Shown in pieces: positions 53,952-61,283 of a DNA stretch of 64,000 bases. The notes below the pieces were generated by a model, which saw only the letters and a list, made by a program, of their open reading frames with translations, was not told where the DNA came from and did not search any database. The stretch comes from Chitinophaga caseinilytica (GTDB lineage: Bacteria > Bacteroidota > Bacteroidia > Chitinophagales > Chitinophagaceae). The DNA lies in NCBI RefSeq assembly GCF_038396765.1, contig NZ_CP150096.1, forward strand, positions 787,501 through 851,500, in the 5' to 3' direction. A program made the position numbers and the translations under genes. Each line of letters starts with the position of its first letter. Position 1 is the first letter of the stretch.

Positions 53952-54326
53952 TTATGCCGAAGGGATCTTCAGCTTCCAGCCCGGTTGTATGACGTCGGGG
54001 TCCTTGATCTTGTCTTTGTTGGCTTCATAGATTTTCTGCCAGGTAAGGCCCGGATATTTCTTCGCGATCTTGCTGAGGTTATCGCCCGATTTCACCTCGT
54101 ATTCCTGTTCGGCGCCTTCGGCCAGGGAGATGTTGAGCACGAGGTCGCCCGCGCGCATTTCGGGATCGAGTTTTTCATAAATGCCCCAGAGCTGATCTTT
54201 CACGGCACCCGAAGGCGCAGTGCCCGTTACGTACAGCACGCCGTTCTGTTCGGCCACCTGCAGCCCGGAAACGCCGCCGCCATTGGCGGCCTGGATCAGT
54301 TCCGCATATTTTTCCTGTAATGCCAT
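53952..54326 (-). CDS. BON-LysM protein
   Basis: A 124-residue protein with a BON-like N-terminal half (about 1-70, VLYVTGTAPSGAVKDQLWGIYEKL) and a C-terminal LysM module (about 74-122, EYEVKSGDNLSKIAKKYPGLTWQKIYEANKDKI in part) ending QPGWKLKIPSA. LysM binds peptidoglycan, and BON is thought to bind lipid or membranes. It resembles E. coli YgaU/Kbp in size and domain order; that protein is a cytoplasmic potassium-binding one. No signal peptide is visible, in line with Kbp. It follows the BON lipoprotein by 39 bases. Confidence 0.88.
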   Translation of the reverse strand: MALQEKYAELIQAANGGGVSGLQVAEQNGVLYVTGTAPSGAVKDQLWGIYEKLDPEMRAGDLVLNISLAEGAEQEYEVKSGDNLSKIAKKYPGLTWQKIYEANKDKIKDPDVIQPGWKLKIPSA

Positions 54327-54365
54327 AATGCGAATTTTTTGAGTGATGGAATGGATGAGCTGGGC

Positions 54366-54857
54366 TTACTGAAGGGTCAGCTTGTTGTTGATCTTTTTCG
54401 GTTTCGCTTCGGCTGCGGCCTGCATCACCGTTTTCAGTTCTGATTTCTTGATAGTGCCCGTCAACGTTACTTCCCCGTTGGCGATAGTGGCCGTAACGCC
54501 CGAAATGCCTTTGGCGCTCAAAACGGAATCTACACTCGTTTTCAACAGATCGTCGGGGCTGATCACCACCGGCGGCGGAGGAGGCGGGGGCGGAGTGATC
54601 ATCACGTTGTTGGTGACCGACTTGATCCCTTTCACTTCCTTGGCCGAAGCTTCGGCGGCAGATTTGGTGGCGTCGTCCATGACTTCGCCACTCAATGTGG
54701 CTACACCACCTTTCACTTCCGCGATCACGCCGGGAGTGGTGGCGGCCAGTTTGTCGTTGACTTCTTTCTGAAGTTTGGCATCGCTCGGTTTGCAAGCGTA
54801 CAGGAATACGCCGAACCCAAGCAGGCAGGCGAGTAACCAGGATTTGGATTTTTTCAT
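54366..54857 (-). CDS. Lipoprotein with two BON domains
   Basis: A 163-residue lipoprotein. The signal MKKSKSWLLACLLGFGVFLYAC has Cys22 as lipidation site. Two BON domains follow (about 25-85 and 95-163), each with the GxVTLSG-type motif: GGVATLSGEV and NGEVTLTGTI. The linker holds eight prolines (PPPPPPPP about 96-103). BON lipoproteins (such as E. coli OsmY/DolP) protect the envelope under stress. It is paired with a BON-LysM protein, so both probably work at the envelope. The start at 54857 is set by the lipobox. Confidence 0.88.
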   Translation of the reverse strand: MKKSKSWLLACLLGFGVFLYACKPSDAKLQKEVNDKLAATTPGVIAEVKGGVATLSGEVMDDATKSAAEASAKEVKGIKSVTNNVMITPPPPPPPPVVISPDDLLKTSVDSVLSAKGISGVTATIANGEVTLTGTIKKSELKTVMQAAAEAKPKKINNKLTLQ

Positions 54858-55074
54858 ACGATTAATATTTAAAGAAATGGAAAGGAATACTTGCCGAATT
54901 GCAAGCCATCCTTCGATTAAAAATTTAAAATTCAATTCGTTAGGTATTTCGCCGTTTCCTAAACCGCCTGTGGCCGGCGGAATTTTCCCTACTGCTGATC
55001 TGCGCGCAAACGACGGGGATAAACAGGGTATTTAGTACAACAACGCCGTAGCGGAGATGTTTAGATTGGGGAAA

Positions 55075-56346
55075 TTAATTTGATGGGTTTTTACCCAGCA
55101 ACTCATGCAAACCCGCCAGGTCAAAAAGCAGGTTACCCAATTTCAGCTCCGACCAGCCGGGCTTCAACCGGTATGTTTGTACCGGAACGCCATCGTCGAT
55201 CCGCGCTTCCATCTGCATCGCGTCGTAGGGCACGCTTTCCAGCGCGGGACGGATTTCTATCAAATGGGTGGAAATGATGAACAATCCGGATGAAAAACGC
55301 TGCAAACCCCGTACCGTTTGCACCAGCAACGCCACGGCCTCTTCCGTATTGGTGCCGCTGAACAATTCATCGAACATGGCGAAGCAGCGCTGCCCCGCTA
55401 CGGCGGCTTCAGCAACGCTTTTGAGGTAGATGACTTCCTGCATGTAATGGCTCAGGCCGGTTGAAATATCGTCGGTGACGTTAAGGGCGGCCATGAAAGA
55501 ATCGAACATCGGCAGGGCGCATTGCTCCGCCGGCACGCCCAGGCCCAGGTGCCCCAACATCACACAGAGCCCGATCCCCTTCATGGCGGTCGACTTCCCA
55601 CCCATATTCGGGCCCGTCAGCAATACGATATTCGAGCCGCCCGTAAAATCGTTCCGCACCGCATTCTTCACCAGCGGATGATAAAACCCCTCCAGCCGGA
55701 GGGGCCCTTCATGGAACTCCGGGAACGTCAGCCCATGGGCAATGATCCCTTTCGCCAGCGACCAATATAGCTCGAATTCGTGCAACGCTTCCCAGAAAGG
55801 ATCGAGCTGCTTGCGTTGTTTCATTTCCTGCAGCTCTTTCAGCAGCATGGAAGCATGAAAATCACCAAACCGGTCTTTATGCACCGCCTCCACGCCCCTT
55901 TTGATCTTCAACCGTGCGAGCACCCGCTGGATCCGGTCCACCTTTTCCTGGAATGCCTCCGGGTATCCAATGTCTTCCGGCAAAGGGAAGTAAAACGCAT
56001 CCAGCCGCTCGAAAAAGAACATCACCTGCACACTTTTGCCGCGCACGAGCTTTCGGTTGGTGGAAGGGAACATCCTCGCCCACACGCCCGGGAACTCGTA
56101 AGCGAAATAATCGGCCTGGGTGGTGAATGTCAGCACTTCCTCGAAATCATAGCGGGAATACGCAAAATGCTGGAGATGCTTCCAGTGCCGGATAAACGTC
56201 TTCAAAACCGCCTGCCGGTGAAGGATCTGCTGAAGGGAAAGCCCGCCGCTGCGAAAAAAATCTTCCAGCAGTTGCCGGGCGGGGCGACTGTAAGTATGGT
56301 CGAACAGGGAAACGATTTCCCGGGGGATCTGGAGCGTTTCGGGCAT
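55075..56346 (-). CDS. MutS-like ATPase, lacking mismatch-recognition domains
   Basis: A 423-residue protein that has a helical core related to MutS domain III (about 10-200) and a MutS-type ATPase (domain V) with Walker A TGPNMGGKST (244-253), Walker B CFAMFDELFSGTNTEEA and the His switch in IISTHLIEI. The N-terminal mismatch-binding and connector domains of MutS are missing, and there is no Smr nuclease as in MutS2. It therefore belongs to the small orphan MutS family common in Bacteroidota. Role unknown, possibly recombination intermediates. ATG 56346 (MPETLQIPREIV) is chosen. Confidence 0.88.
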   Translation of the reverse strand: MPETLQIPREIVSLFDHTYSRPARQLLEDFFRSGGLSLQQILHRQAVLKTFIRHWKHLQHFAYSRYDFEEVLTFTTQADYFAYEFPGVWARMFPSTNRKLVRGKSVQVMFFFERLDAFYFPLPEDIGYPEAFQEKVDRIQRVLARLKIKRGVEAVHKDRFGDFHASMLLKELQEMKQRKQLDPFWEALHEFELYWSLAKGIIAHGLTFPEFHEGPLRLEGFYHPLVKNAVRNDFTGGSNIVLLTGPNMGGKSTAMKGIGLCVMLGHLGLGVPAEQCALPMFDSFMAALNVTDDISTGLSHYMQEVIYLKSVAEAAVAGQRCFAMFDELFSGTNTEEAVALLVQTVRGLQRFSSGLFIISTHLIEIRPALESVPYDAMQMEARIDDGVPVQTYRLKPGWSELKLGNLLFDLAGLHELLGKNPSN

Positions 56347-56389
56347 ACGGGACGTTGTACGCCTGGAGCGCAAAACTCCTGCCAGATAT

Positions 56390-56418
56390 GAAAAAGCCGG
56401 GACCATGCGGCCCCGGCT
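56390..56418 (-). terminator. Terminator of the CstB-like gene
   Basis: AGCCGGG (56395-56401) pairs with CCCGGCT (56412-56418), with an inner CC/GG pair, followed by TTTTT on the minus strand. Confidence 0.8.
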
Positions 56419-56440
56419 CCTATCAAAAGTTTTGTTAATC

Positions 56441-57844
56441 TTAGTTGAGAACGTTCTTTTCCTTCTTGATTTCGATCCCTTTCTCGTCTTTCATTTTCGC
56501 AAATCCGCCGTTTACGTTGCGGAGGTTATGGATGCCTTCACGCTTCATGAGCGAGCAGGCGATCACGCTGCGGTAGCCGCCCTGGCAATGAACGTAAAGG
56601 TTGAGGTGCTCGTCGAGATGGGCCATGGTACCGGGGTCTGTGAGCTCGCTGAGCGTGAGGTTCACCGCGTCTTTCACATGGCCGTCGGCGAATTCTGCCG
56701 GTTTGCGGACGTCGATCACCTGGAGGTTTTCGTCGTGCGGGATGTCCATCGCCAACTCGTCGGGGTCTACGGAAATGATCATATCCATCTTTTCGCCGGC
56801 GTTCTTCCAGGCGTCGAACCCGCCTTCGAGGTAGCCTTCCACTTTGTCGAAACCTACGCGCGCGAGGCGGACGATCGTTTCTTCTTCCTGGCCGGGCGCG
56901 GTAACGAGGACCATCGCTTTATCGAACGGCAGGAGGCTGCCCGCCCATTCGGCGAAGCGGCCTTCCAGCCCGATGCTGATGGAGCCGGGCACGAAGCCTT
57001 CGGTGAAAGTGGTGGCGTGGCGCGTGTCGAGGATAACGGCGCCATGTTCCGACTTTTCCTTGAAAGCGGCTATGGATAAAGGTTGCAGGCTGCGCTCCAT
57101 GACTTTGTTCATGGCGTCGTAACCTTCCTTGTTGATTTGTGCGTTGATGGGGAAATATTGCGGCGGGGTGCTGAGACCGTCGGTCACCTGGCGGATGAAT
57201 TCGTCTTTGTTATCTGCGAGGAGCGCGTAATTGTCGCGCTTTTGCTCGCCGATGGTGGAGGAAGTATTGGGACCGAGGTTCTTTCCGCAAGACGAGCCCG
57301 GGCCATGCGCGGGATATACGATCACGCCGTCTGGCAGGGTTTTGATTTTCGTGTTGAGGGATTCGAACAGCATGCCGGCCAGTTGTTCTTTGGTGAGGTT
57401 GCCGCTGAAGAGGTCCGGACGGCCAACATCCCCTACAAAGAGGGTGTCTCCCGTAAAAATGGCGTTCGGTTCGCCGGCTTCGTCGAGCAGGAGGTAGCAA
57501 GTGCTTTCCAGCGTGTGGCCGGGGGTGTGAAGGGCGCGAACGGTCAATTTGCCGATGCGGAATTCTTCCCCGTCTTTGGCGATATGCACCGGGAACCCGG
57601 TTTTGGTTTCAGGGCCATAAACGATCGGCGCATGGGTGGCAGCGGCCAGGTCGAGGTGACCGGAAACGAAATCGGCATGAAAGTGCGTCTCGAAAATATA
57701 TTTAATGGCGGCATTTCTTTCGTGGGCCAGTTCAAGATAGGGCTCAATGTCGCGCAGGGGGTCGATGATGGCTGCCTCACCCTCCGACTCGATATAATAG
57801 GCGGCTTCCGATAAGCACCCGGTATACAACTGCTTAATGTACAT
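56441..57844 (-). CDS. Persulfide dioxygenase-rhodanese fusion (CstB-like)
   Basis: A 467-residue three-domain protein. The metallo-beta-lactamase domain (1-240) has THFHADF (His54, His56, Asp58), His110 in LHTPGHT, Asp133 in FTGDTLF and His180 in PAHG. The second histidine of the usual HxHxDH is Phe59 here, as expected for a one-iron persulfide dioxygenase. The first rhodanese-like domain (about 255-350) has no active cysteine (VLVTAPGQ). The second (about 360-455) has Cys420 in VHCQGGYRS. This is the order in CstB, which oxidises low-molecular-weight persulfides to thiosulfate. A cysteine-free ArsR protein is encoded directly upstream. A -7 element is at 57863-57870. Confidence 0.88.
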   Translation of the reverse strand: MYIKQLYTGCLSEAAYYIESEGEAAIIDPLRDIEPYLELAHERNAAIKYIFETHFHADFVSGHLDLAAATHAPIVYGPETKTGFPVHIAKDGEEFRIGKLTVRALHTPGHTLESTCYLLLDEAGEPNAIFTGDTLFVGDVGRPDLFSGNLTKEQLAGMLFESLNTKIKTLPDGVIVYPAHGPGSSCGKNLGPNTSSTIGEQKRDNYALLADNKDEFIRQVTDGLSTPPQYFPINAQINKEGYDAMNKVMERSLQPLSIAAFKEKSEHGAVILDTRHATTFTEGFVPGSISIGLEGRFAEWAGSLLPFDKAMVLVTAPGQEEETIVRLARVGFDKVEGYLEGGFDAWKNAGEKMDMIISVDPDELAMDIPHDENLQVIDVRKPAEFADGHVKDAVNLTLSELTDPGTMAHLDEHLNLYVHCQGGYRSVIACSLMKREGIHNLRNVNGGFAKMKDEKGIEIKKEKNVLN

Positions 57845-57862
57845 AGTGGTTTTTGATTTGAG

Positions 57863-57870
57863 CAAAAATA
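57863..57870 (-). promoter_or_regulatory. -7 element (TATTTTTG), CstB-like gene
   Basis: TATTTTTG on the minus strand ends 18 bases before the ATG at 57844. A -33 box would fall within the terminator at 57873-57908, so promoter and terminator overlap or are alternatives. Confidence 0.4.
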
Positions 57871-57872
57871 CG

Positions 57873-57908
57873 AAAAAACAAAAGACCGCCTTCAGGGGCG
57901 GTCTTTTG
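57873..57908 (-). terminator. Terminator of the ArsR gene
   Basis: CAAAAGACCGCC (57879-57890) pairs perfectly with GGCGGTCTTTTG (57897-57908), loop TTCAGG, followed by TTTTTT on the minus strand. Confidence 0.85.
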
Positions 57909-57963
57909 AGTATCGTAGGTGGCCCAGGGTAGGGCACGGTTATGAAAAAGAAAGATGTGTGGC

Positions 57964-58323
57964 TTATCCCACCAGTTCTTCCACGAATTTTGCCACTTCG
58001 GCAATACGCTGCTTGTTGATGGTATAATGGATAAACTTGCCGTCTCTTTCGGTAATCACGATCCCGGCGCGGCGCAGGATGGCGAGATGCTGGGAGGCTA
58101 CCGACTGTTCCAGGCGCAGTTTCACATAAATCTCCGTTACAGTCATGCGCTTATGGTCCTCCAGCAGCTTGATCATCTGCTGGCGGAGCTTGTGGTTGAT
58201 CGCTCTCAACACCATCGCGGCTTTCTTAACGGCAATGTAATCCAATTTGATCTGATCTTTTTCATTGTTACCTCTAGAAATAATAAGAGTATTAGAAGAG
58301 GTAGTTAATAATTGTTTTTCCAT
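57964..58323 (-). CDS. ArsR-family transcriptional regulator without cysteine
   Basis: A 119-residue winged-helix repressor with HTH at about 61-90 (MTVTEIYVKLRLEQSVASQHLAILRRAGIV in part; landmark QSVASQHLAILRRAG) and wing RDGKFIHYTIN. It has no cysteine at all, so neither the usual metal-thiol sensor nor the BigR/SqrR dithiol persulfide sensor can operate. A ligand through histidines or a different small molecule is possible. It precedes the CstB-like gene, which suggests control of sulfide or persulfide detoxification. Repeated TTGTCTAAT sites overlap its promoter and are likely autoregulatory operators. Confidence 0.88.
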   Translation of the reverse strand: MEKQLLTTSSNTLIISRGNNEKDQIKLDYIAVKKAAMVLRAINHKLRQQMIKLLEDHKRMTVTEIYVKLRLEQSVASQHLAILRRAGIVITERDGKFIHYTINKQRIAEVAKFVEELVG

Positions 58324-58627
58324 CGCAAAATAGTTTTAAAAAATAATGAAATGACAGGGATCAACGGACAGTAAAACGGGACTATTAGACAATAATCGCG
58401 GATATTGATTAGACAAAATTATAATATCTGTCACAATAAAAAAAATTTCTATACCTTCTTTTTTAATATATAGCCCGGAATATCCCTGTTTTTTCCACAA
58501 TTTGACGCTTTCGTGACACTTCCGGGCGCTATCTGCCGTCCGTCGACATCCTTTCAGATATAAACGTAATTCTATGCGTAATATGATGCCGGGAAATGCT
58601 AAAAATCTGCTAAAAAATCAACGGATG
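58324..58627 (-). promoter_or_regulatory. Operator-promoter of the ArsR gene (304 bases, no gene)
   Basis: On the minus strand a -7 element TAATTTTG (58421-58414) would start transcription near 58408. Two direct copies of TTGTCTAAT, at 58416-58408 and 58392-58384, are 24 bases apart, one at the start site and one within the leader, as expected for repressor sites. CAATA and TATTG arms also lie between them. The remainder (58430-58627) is AT-rich and holds nothing I can support. Confidence 0.45.
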
Positions 58628-59305
58628 TTATTTTTTGCCGGGATGGAAGAAGGCTTTGAGGTAGTGCGGAGCGAAGTAGGCCACATCCTGGAAATCCTTA
58701 TCCGCAAAGGCTTTCGCGGCAAGGCTGACCATATGTTCGGCCGAAATCACGTAGGATGGAAAAAGCGTATTGGTTGGCTCACCTAACAATTGCTGCCATT
58801 TGGGGGCCCCGTCGCCAAAGAAAATGACGGTTTTCTGTGCAATAAAGTTGTCGAGCGAGTGCGGTTCCAGCACCATCGCCTGGGGCGGCAGCAGTGCTTC
58901 GAGGTTTTGATCGAACACGGCGGTGAACACCTCCATCCTCCGCGCATCGATCATGGGGGCGTACAACACATCTTCGGAAGGCCGCTGCGCCTGCATCCCC
59001 GCCGCCATCATCTGCAGCGTCGATATCGCGATGAGCGGCTTCTTCCAGGTGTAACACAATCCTTTCGCGGTAGCCGTCCCCACACGGAGCCCCGTATACG
59101 ACCCCGGCCCCGCGCTCACCGCGATGGCGTCGATGTCTTGCGGATTCACCCCGTGGCGCTTCATCAGCTCCCCGATGTTCCGGGTAATGGTAGCGGCATG
59201 TTCGCGCTGGTCGGTATTGTGGATCGTTTCCACCACCTGCCCGTTGCGCGCGAGGCATACGGAGCCGATGGAAGTTGCAGTATCGATATGGAGTATCTGT
59301 GCCAA
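58628..59305 (-). CDS. tsaB: tRNA N6-threonylcarbamoyladenosine complex subunit TsaB
   Basis: A 225-residue protein of the ASKHA/glycoprotease fold: ILHIDTATSIGSVCLA at the start, DAIAVSAGPGSYTGLRVGTATAKGLC (landmark GPGSYTGLR about 74-82), then VLYAPMIDARRMEVFTAVF. TsaB binds TsaD and supports t6A37 formation in tRNAs reading ANN codons. An in-frame stop lies three codons before the conserved start and no ATG is available, so translation starts at TTG (59305). It is nine bases after the 3HCDH gene in a ridA-3HCDH-tsaB operon. Confidence 0.94.
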   Translation of the reverse strand: MAQILHIDTATSIGSVCLARNGQVVETIHNTDQREHAATITRNIGELMKRHGVNPQDIDAIAVSAGPGSYTGLRVGTATAKGLCYTWKKPLIAISTLQMMAAGMQAQRPSEDVLYAPMIDARRMEVFTAVFDQNLEALLPPQAMVLEPHSLDNFIAQKTVIFFGDGAPKWQQLLGEPTNTLFPSYVISAEHMVSLAAKAFADKDFQDVAYFAPHYLKAFFHPGKK

Positions 59306-59314
59306 TGTCCGGAA

Positions 59315-59971
59315 TTAGTCGGGTTGTTGGATAAATGTTTGGTATTCCTGTTCAAGCGTATCGCAGACGCGGTACCGCTCATTGCCCGTTTCGGCGTGCA
59401 CGGCGCGCAGCACTTCGTAAACGTTCCGGATGCCGATGCGCCGGCACCATTCGAACGGACCGAAAGGATAATTGGTGCCCAGTTTCATGGAAATGTCTAT
59501 GTCTTCCCGCGAAGCGGTCCCTTCTTCCGCCGTGAAATAGGCTTCGTTGACGATCATGGCGACGGTGCGCGGCGTAACGAGGCCTGCGGCCGCTTTCACC
59601 GTGTCGTATTCCCATCCCAGTTCGGCCATGACCGATCGCAGCGTTTCGGCGTCCCCTTCCGCGGGGATGCCCACTTCCAGCCGCGGCATCCCGTAAAAAC
59701 CGGGCAGCCAGTTCACGGCATATACGCGCCGATGTTCCTCCCAGGCCACTGCCGGCGTTTTCACGAGGCAGCCCAGCACGGGCATTTCGGGGCGCAGCGC
59801 GTAGATCATGAGGTTTTCCGGCCGCTCGTCGAGCGAAAGGTCGATCACCAGGTCTGCCCCGCCTTTCAGCGGCTGCAATTCCGGTTCGTACAAAACGCGG
59901 TGCGCGCCGGTGTTCCTCGACTGGCGAAACGCGTCCCACCGCTGCCTGTCGCCCGTTACAAGAATATCCAT
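59315..59971 (-). CDS. 3-hydroxyacyl-CoA dehydrogenase C-terminal domain protein
   Basis: A 218-residue protein. The second half (about 110-200) carries the 3HCDH C-terminal fold, with VTPRTVAMIVNEAYFTAEEGTASREDIDISMKLGTNYPFGPFEWCRRIG as its core (landmarks MIVNEAYF, DIDISMKLGTNYP and GPFEW). The N-terminal 100 residues are short and have no GxGxxG NAD site, so a normal dehydrogenase reaction is unlikely unless the cofactor comes from another protein. Possibly a substrate-binding or structural role. It sits between ridA and tsaB with gaps of six and nine bases, as in other Bacteroidota. Confidence 0.8.
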   Translation of the reverse strand: MDILVTGDRQRWDAFRQSRNTGAHRVLYEPELQPLKGGADLVIDLSLDERPENLMIYALRPEMPVLGCLVKTPAVAWEEHRRVYAVNWLPGFYGMPRLEVGIPAEGDAETLRSVMAELGWEYDTVKAAAGLVTPRTVAMIVNEAYFTAEEGTASREDIDISMKLGTNYPFGPFEWCRRIGIRNVYEVLRAVHAETGNERYRVCDTLEQEYQTFIQQPD

Positions 59972-59977
59972 CGGCGG

Positions 59978-60358
59978 TTATTTAACGGCGATCATGGAAA
60001 TCTCCACATTGGCGCCTTTGGGCAATGCGGCTACCTGCACGGTTTCGCGGGCGGGGAAATAACCGGTGAAATATTTCCCGTACACTTCGTTGATCTGCCC
60101 GAAATCGCCCATGTTCATGATGAAAATGGTGCTTTTCACGACATCGGAAAAATCCATACCCGCCTCGGAAAGGATGTTGCGGAGGTTCTGCATCACGCGA
60201 TGGGTTTCGGCGATGATATCGTCTTGCTCCATCTGCCCGCTTTCCGGGTTCAGCGCGATCTGGCCGGAGATGAACAGCATGTTGCCCGCCTGCACGGCCT
60301 GGTTGTACGGACCGATCGGTGCCGGCGCATTGGTGGAGTTGATGATTTGTTTTTCCAT
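59978..60358 (-). CDS. ridA: RidA-family enamine/imine deaminase
   Basis: A 126-residue trimeric YjgF/RidA protein that hydrolyses reactive 2-aminoacrylate and other enamines. Landmarks are APAPIGPYNQAVQAGNMLFISGQIALNP (in part), the ridge STIFIMNMGDFGQINEVYGKYF (in part) and the catalytic arginine in FPARETVQVAALPKGANVEI. The ATG at 60358 is used. A -7 element ends six bases before it, so the ridA-3HCDH-tsaB mRNA may be leaderless. Confidence 0.93.
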   Translation of the reverse strand: MEKQIINSTNAPAPIGPYNQAVQAGNMLFISGQIALNPESGQMEQDDIIAETHRVMQNLRNILSEAGMDFSDVVKSTIFIMNMGDFGQINEVYGKYFTGYFPARETVQVAALPKGANVEISMIAVK

Positions 60359-60364
60359 ATGCCG

Positions 60365-60372
60365 CAAAAATA
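60365..60372 (-). promoter_or_regulatory. -7 element (TATTTTTG), ridA operon
   Basis: TATTTTTG on the minus strand ends six bases before the ridA ATG (60358). TTTTTG lies 14 bases further out, shorter than the standard -33 distance. Confidence 0.45.
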
Positions 60373-60460
60373 AGGTTTTGCGCCTGCAAAAATGCTTATA
60401 TTAGCTGAACGTATCAGCCGAGACTAGTCAACTACCCGAAGAAAATTTAGCTGCACTAAT

Positions 60461-61282
60461 ATGTATGTCAAAACAAGGCATGGTCTGTCATTGAATGGCG
60501 CATGGCAAATGCAGATCGCACTGTTTGCGGGATGGATCATTCCCTGCGCGATCGTGTTCCTGGTATCTGGCATCAACCTCCTGCAATTTCCCGAAATCCT
60601 TTCCTGGTTATACACCCTGGGCGGTGTGAGCGTTATTGTCTGCGCACTCGTCCGCAAGCGCGATAATTTCCAGTTCATGCCGCGGTTGTACATGACCGGC
60701 GAGTTGTTCCTGCTTTGTGTTTCCATGGCCATTGCGCTGGTGATGGTGAAAGACGGGCTGGGCAGCATCCTGCCGCTGCCGGTTTGGTCAGACATGAGTT
60801 TTACCTCGATCCGCATCGGCTCGCCGTATTCCATCATTTGCACGGTTATGCTCATGGCGATGATGGAAGAAATACTGTTCCGGGGAATCATCATGGAGGC
60901 CCTCCTCCACCGCTATTCTTCCGGCGTTGCGCTCGTGCAGAGCGCGCTGCTGTACATGCTCGCGCATCCAGACCCTTCGCAGATGCCGGGCGCGTTCATG
61001 ATGGGGCTGGTGACCGGCGCGTTCTACCTCCGCTTCCGCGATCTTTGTCCGTCGATGCTCGTGCACGTGGCTTACAACGGCGCTTCGGCGCTCCTGCTCA
61101 ACGTGGGCAGCCATCATTTCACGCAGCATTCGCCCGTGATGTATTATCTGATGGTGGCCGGCTGCGCAGGCGCCCTCATCGCGGGGTACTTCCTCCTGCA
61201 GCGCATTTCTCCTCCCAAATCAACGGCAAAAGCGGCCCCCCTTCCCGGGAAACCGCTTCTGCATACGGAAAGTTCCGTCTGA
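60461..61282 (+). CDS. CPBP-family intramembrane glutamic protease
   Basis: A 273-residue protein with about eight membrane helices. The CAAX-protease-like (ABI) signature is intact: MMEEILFRGIIMEALL (Glu136, Glu137, Arg141), followed by a His-containing helix (LAHPDPSQMPGAFMMGL) and the third motif LVHVAYN. Members are Rce1-like membrane proteases with roles in peptide maturation or immunity; the substrate here is unknown. The stop lies one base from that of the convergent L,D-transpeptidase gene, with no terminator between. No promoter element is clear. Confidence 0.9.
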   Translation: MYVKTRHGLSLNGAWQMQIALFAGWIIPCAIVFLVSGINLLQFPEILSWLYTLGGVSVIVCALVRKRDNFQFMPRLYMTGELFLLCVSMAIALVMVKDGLGSILPLPVWSDMSFTSIRIGSPYSIICTVMLMAMMEEILFRGIIMEALLHRYSSGVALVQSALLYMLAHPDPSQMPGAFMMGLVTGAFYLRFRDLCPSMLVHVAYNGASALLLNVGSHHFTQHSPVMYYLMVAGCAGALIAGYFLLQRISPPKSTAKAAPLPGKPLLHTESSV

Positions 61283-61283
61283 T

